Assembly (NCBI GenBank): GCA_027310845.1
Contig: DAIDAB010000118.1
Coordinates: 1-6,011 of the forward strand
Origin: a bacterium
GTDB lineage: Archaea > Thermoproteota > Nitrososphaeria > Nitrososphaerales > CADDZS01
Direction of reading: 5' to 3'
DNA: 6,011 nucleotides
The translations under genes and the position numbers were made by a program. The notes beneath the pieces are model-generated. The model saw nothing but the letters and a program-made list of their open reading frames with translations, made no database searches and had not been told where the DNA came from. Below are positions 4,725 through 6,011 of the stretch, one piece after another (the first letter of the stretch is position 1; every line of letters begins with the position of its first letter).

Positions 4725-6011
4725 CTATGGAGGTGAAGTCACAGTCAGCGACTCTACGATACCCTGATCAGTTGCTACCGTCACAAGATAACTTTGACTT
4801 GTAGACCATGAGAATGTCAGGGGAACATTGATAGATCTTGCAGAACCGATCCAATAATCAAATTGTCCTGAAACCCCCTGAGCTGATGCGTTGGCATCAA
4901 AGTGCACGAGCGCTGTCGTAGCAGGGTTGTAGATGTACAGACTGACGACTTGAATTGCAAACGGACTGTTGTTGCTTACAGTCAAGACTCCCAAAGAAGC
5001 AAATCTGACATTGAAGGGCGAAGCGGTACCAGAAGTCCAACTTAGCCCAAATGATGAATATCCTGAATTCAATCCAGTGAGAGAGGTTTCACTTGAGGAG
5101 ATTGCTTGAGAAGTAGAGAAAGAGCTGCCAAGATTCTGGCTTGAAATGTAGTATAGATTTGATCCACTGCCGTAAAAGACAATGAGTGTTGTCGATACTT
5201 CACTTAGTGCCACTGACCAGCTGTTCGAAGTGCCCTGAAGCACAGTCTCTCCGGACGTTGCAAGTTGTCCGCGCGTGAAGCTCCAAAAGTTCACGGTTCC
5301 AGTCGTGGAACCCGTGGCACTTGAAGCAAGACCGGCAAAATAAATCGTATTCCCAATTGCAACAGCAGAGGAATCGAACATCGCGTAGTTTGAAGCAGGC
5401 GAGACGGATGTGCTCCAACCAGTTGTGCTGGTCACAATGAAGACTGGACCTGTCTTCCCACCCGTGCCATAAATCAAAGCAACCCCTCCTGATGACAGTG
5501 GAACCAATATTGGCGTCGCATCAGATGGCAAAGAAGAGATGTCAGTTATTTTGTTCCAGGATCCAGCACCTGCACCGCTTAGATGTTCCCACACTTCAAT
5601 GTGGTTGTTATTTGATCCTTCAATGGAGTTGACAGCGACCCAGACATTTCCAGAAGTGTCTGCGATAATGGAACTGTAATAATCTGTGGTCCCAGTAGTT
5701 GTTATGCTGGACTGAGAGATACTCCAAGATATTGTTCCACCAGAATTCAGCGTTCCATATCTCCAGACAAAACTCGAGTAGGCGTCTGGTGAAGCCATTA
5801 CATAGTATACCGTATTCTGAACTTGCCAGAGGCTAAAAGTAGTTCCATATTGCGAACCGGAAGAGGTAGTAATGCTTGTGAGCGGACTCCAAGAGATTCC
5901 ATCTTGCGAGGTTTCGTAAGCAAAGCCGTTTGTACCGCTGCCTGTCGTTCCGGTGCTGTAGAAATCCCACCAAAGTCCTTGGGCGAATATAACTTTCCTT
6001 TCACTCGAAAT
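4725..6011 (-). CDS. Beta-propeller-like surface protein, N-terminus beyond the window
   Basis: The frame stays open from the TAG at 4725-4727 to the right edge (428 visible residues), so the ATG at 5798 is an internal Met in VYYVMASPDAY, not the start. The visible N-terminus, RKVIFAQGLWWDFYST, followed by TSQDGISW (visible 34-41), resembles a BNR/Asp-box blade of sialidase-type propellers. Similar strand patterns recur: QNTVYYVMAS, GNVWVAVNS, GNTIYFAGLAS, GSNLYYISS, together with W-rich turns such as NSGGTISWS. Visible residues about 337-428 form a separate C-terminal beta domain like that of the pilin downstream. No cysteine is present, and the protein is rich in Ser, Thr and Gly, as expected for an extracellular archaeal protein. 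No sialidase catalytic set (Arg triad, Tyr/Glu) could be identified, so a binding or adhesin role is as likely as hydrolysis. A pilin-type or Sec signal is expected in the missing part. Confidence 0.82.
   Translation of the reverse strand: MSSERKVIFAQGLWWDFYSTGTTGSGTNGFAYETSQDGISWSPLTSITTSSGSQYGTTFSLWQVQNTVYYVMASPDAYSSFVWRYGTLNSGGTISWSISQSSITTTGTTDYYSSIIADTSGNVWVAVNSIEGSNNNHIEVWEHLSGAGAGSWNKITDISSLPSDATPILVPLSSGGVALIYGTGGKTGPVFIVTSTTGWSTSVSPASNYAMFDSSAVAIGNTIYFAGLASSATGSTTGTVNFWSFTRGQLATSGETVLQGTSNSWSVALSEVSTTLIVFYGSGSNLYYISSQNLGSSFSTSQAISSSETSLTGLNSGYSSFGLSWTSGTASPFNVRFASLGVLTVSNNSPFAIQVVSLYIYNPATTALVHFDANASAQGVSGQFDYWIGSARSINVPLTFSWSTSQSYLVTVATDQGIVESLTVTSPP

Noticed and set aside
5798..6004. 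68-codon minus-strand frame at the right edge
   Set aside because: It lies over the N-terminal part of the propeller frame, which is open here and carries the Asp-box-like motif.
4725..6011. Active sialidase (neuraminidase) assignment for the propeller protein
   Set aside because: Only one Asp-box-like motif was seen and no catalytic Arg triad or nucleophilic Tyr/Glu pair could be placed, so an enzymatic name is not supported.
1..6011. CRISPR array, tRNA genes, insertion sequences
   Set aside because: No regularly spaced repeats, cloverleaf signatures, transposase motifs or terminal inverted repeats with target duplications were found by eye.

Overview
The window reads as archaeal chromosomal DNA, roughly 45-50% GC by eye. 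The strongest sign is a gene (3180-4706, minus) that opens with an archaeal type IV pilin signal: a short basic head, then RA|LSDIIS and a long hydrophobic helix. It continues with a DUF2341-type passenger domain of the kind found in archaeal surface proteins. Phylum cannot be fixed from this window. Thaumarchaeota, Thermoplasmatota or a DPANN lineage would all fit.

Layout, left to right. Positions 1-198 (plus) hold the C-terminal end of a PIN-domain protein, probably a VapC-type RNase toxin, cut by the left edge. It meets tail-to-tail, 14 bp apart, a complete short-chain dehydrogenase/reductase (213-1055, minus) of the retinol-dehydrogenase-like branch. A 107-bp gap with a near-perfect palindrome just upstream of the SDR start separates it from a complete polytopic GT39/PMT_2-type glycosyltransferase (1163-2698, minus). 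A 481-bp stretch (2699-3179) follows with no confident gene. It holds a 9-bp direct repeat upstream of the glycosyltransferase, a three-armed inverted repeat, and a short hydrophobic minus-strand frame that may be a small membrane-protein gene or its remnant. The right half is a minus-strand surface-protein pair. The upstream member (4725 to the right edge) is a Ser/Thr/Gly-rich beta-propeller-like protein missing its N-terminus. The downstream member is the pilin-DUF2341 protein.

The two surface genes lie 18 nt apart, are in the same frame, lack cysteine in all visible residues, and end in C-terminal segments that look homologous. They probably form one operon for envelope or pilus-like structures: one protein is a membrane-anchored or pilus-assembled subunit with a possible glycan-binding passenger, the other an adhesin or sialidase-like propeller. 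The GT39 enzyme is on the same strand downstream and could glycosylate the cell surface, but its own upstream region suggests separate transcription. The SDR and PIN genes look unrelated to the surface module.
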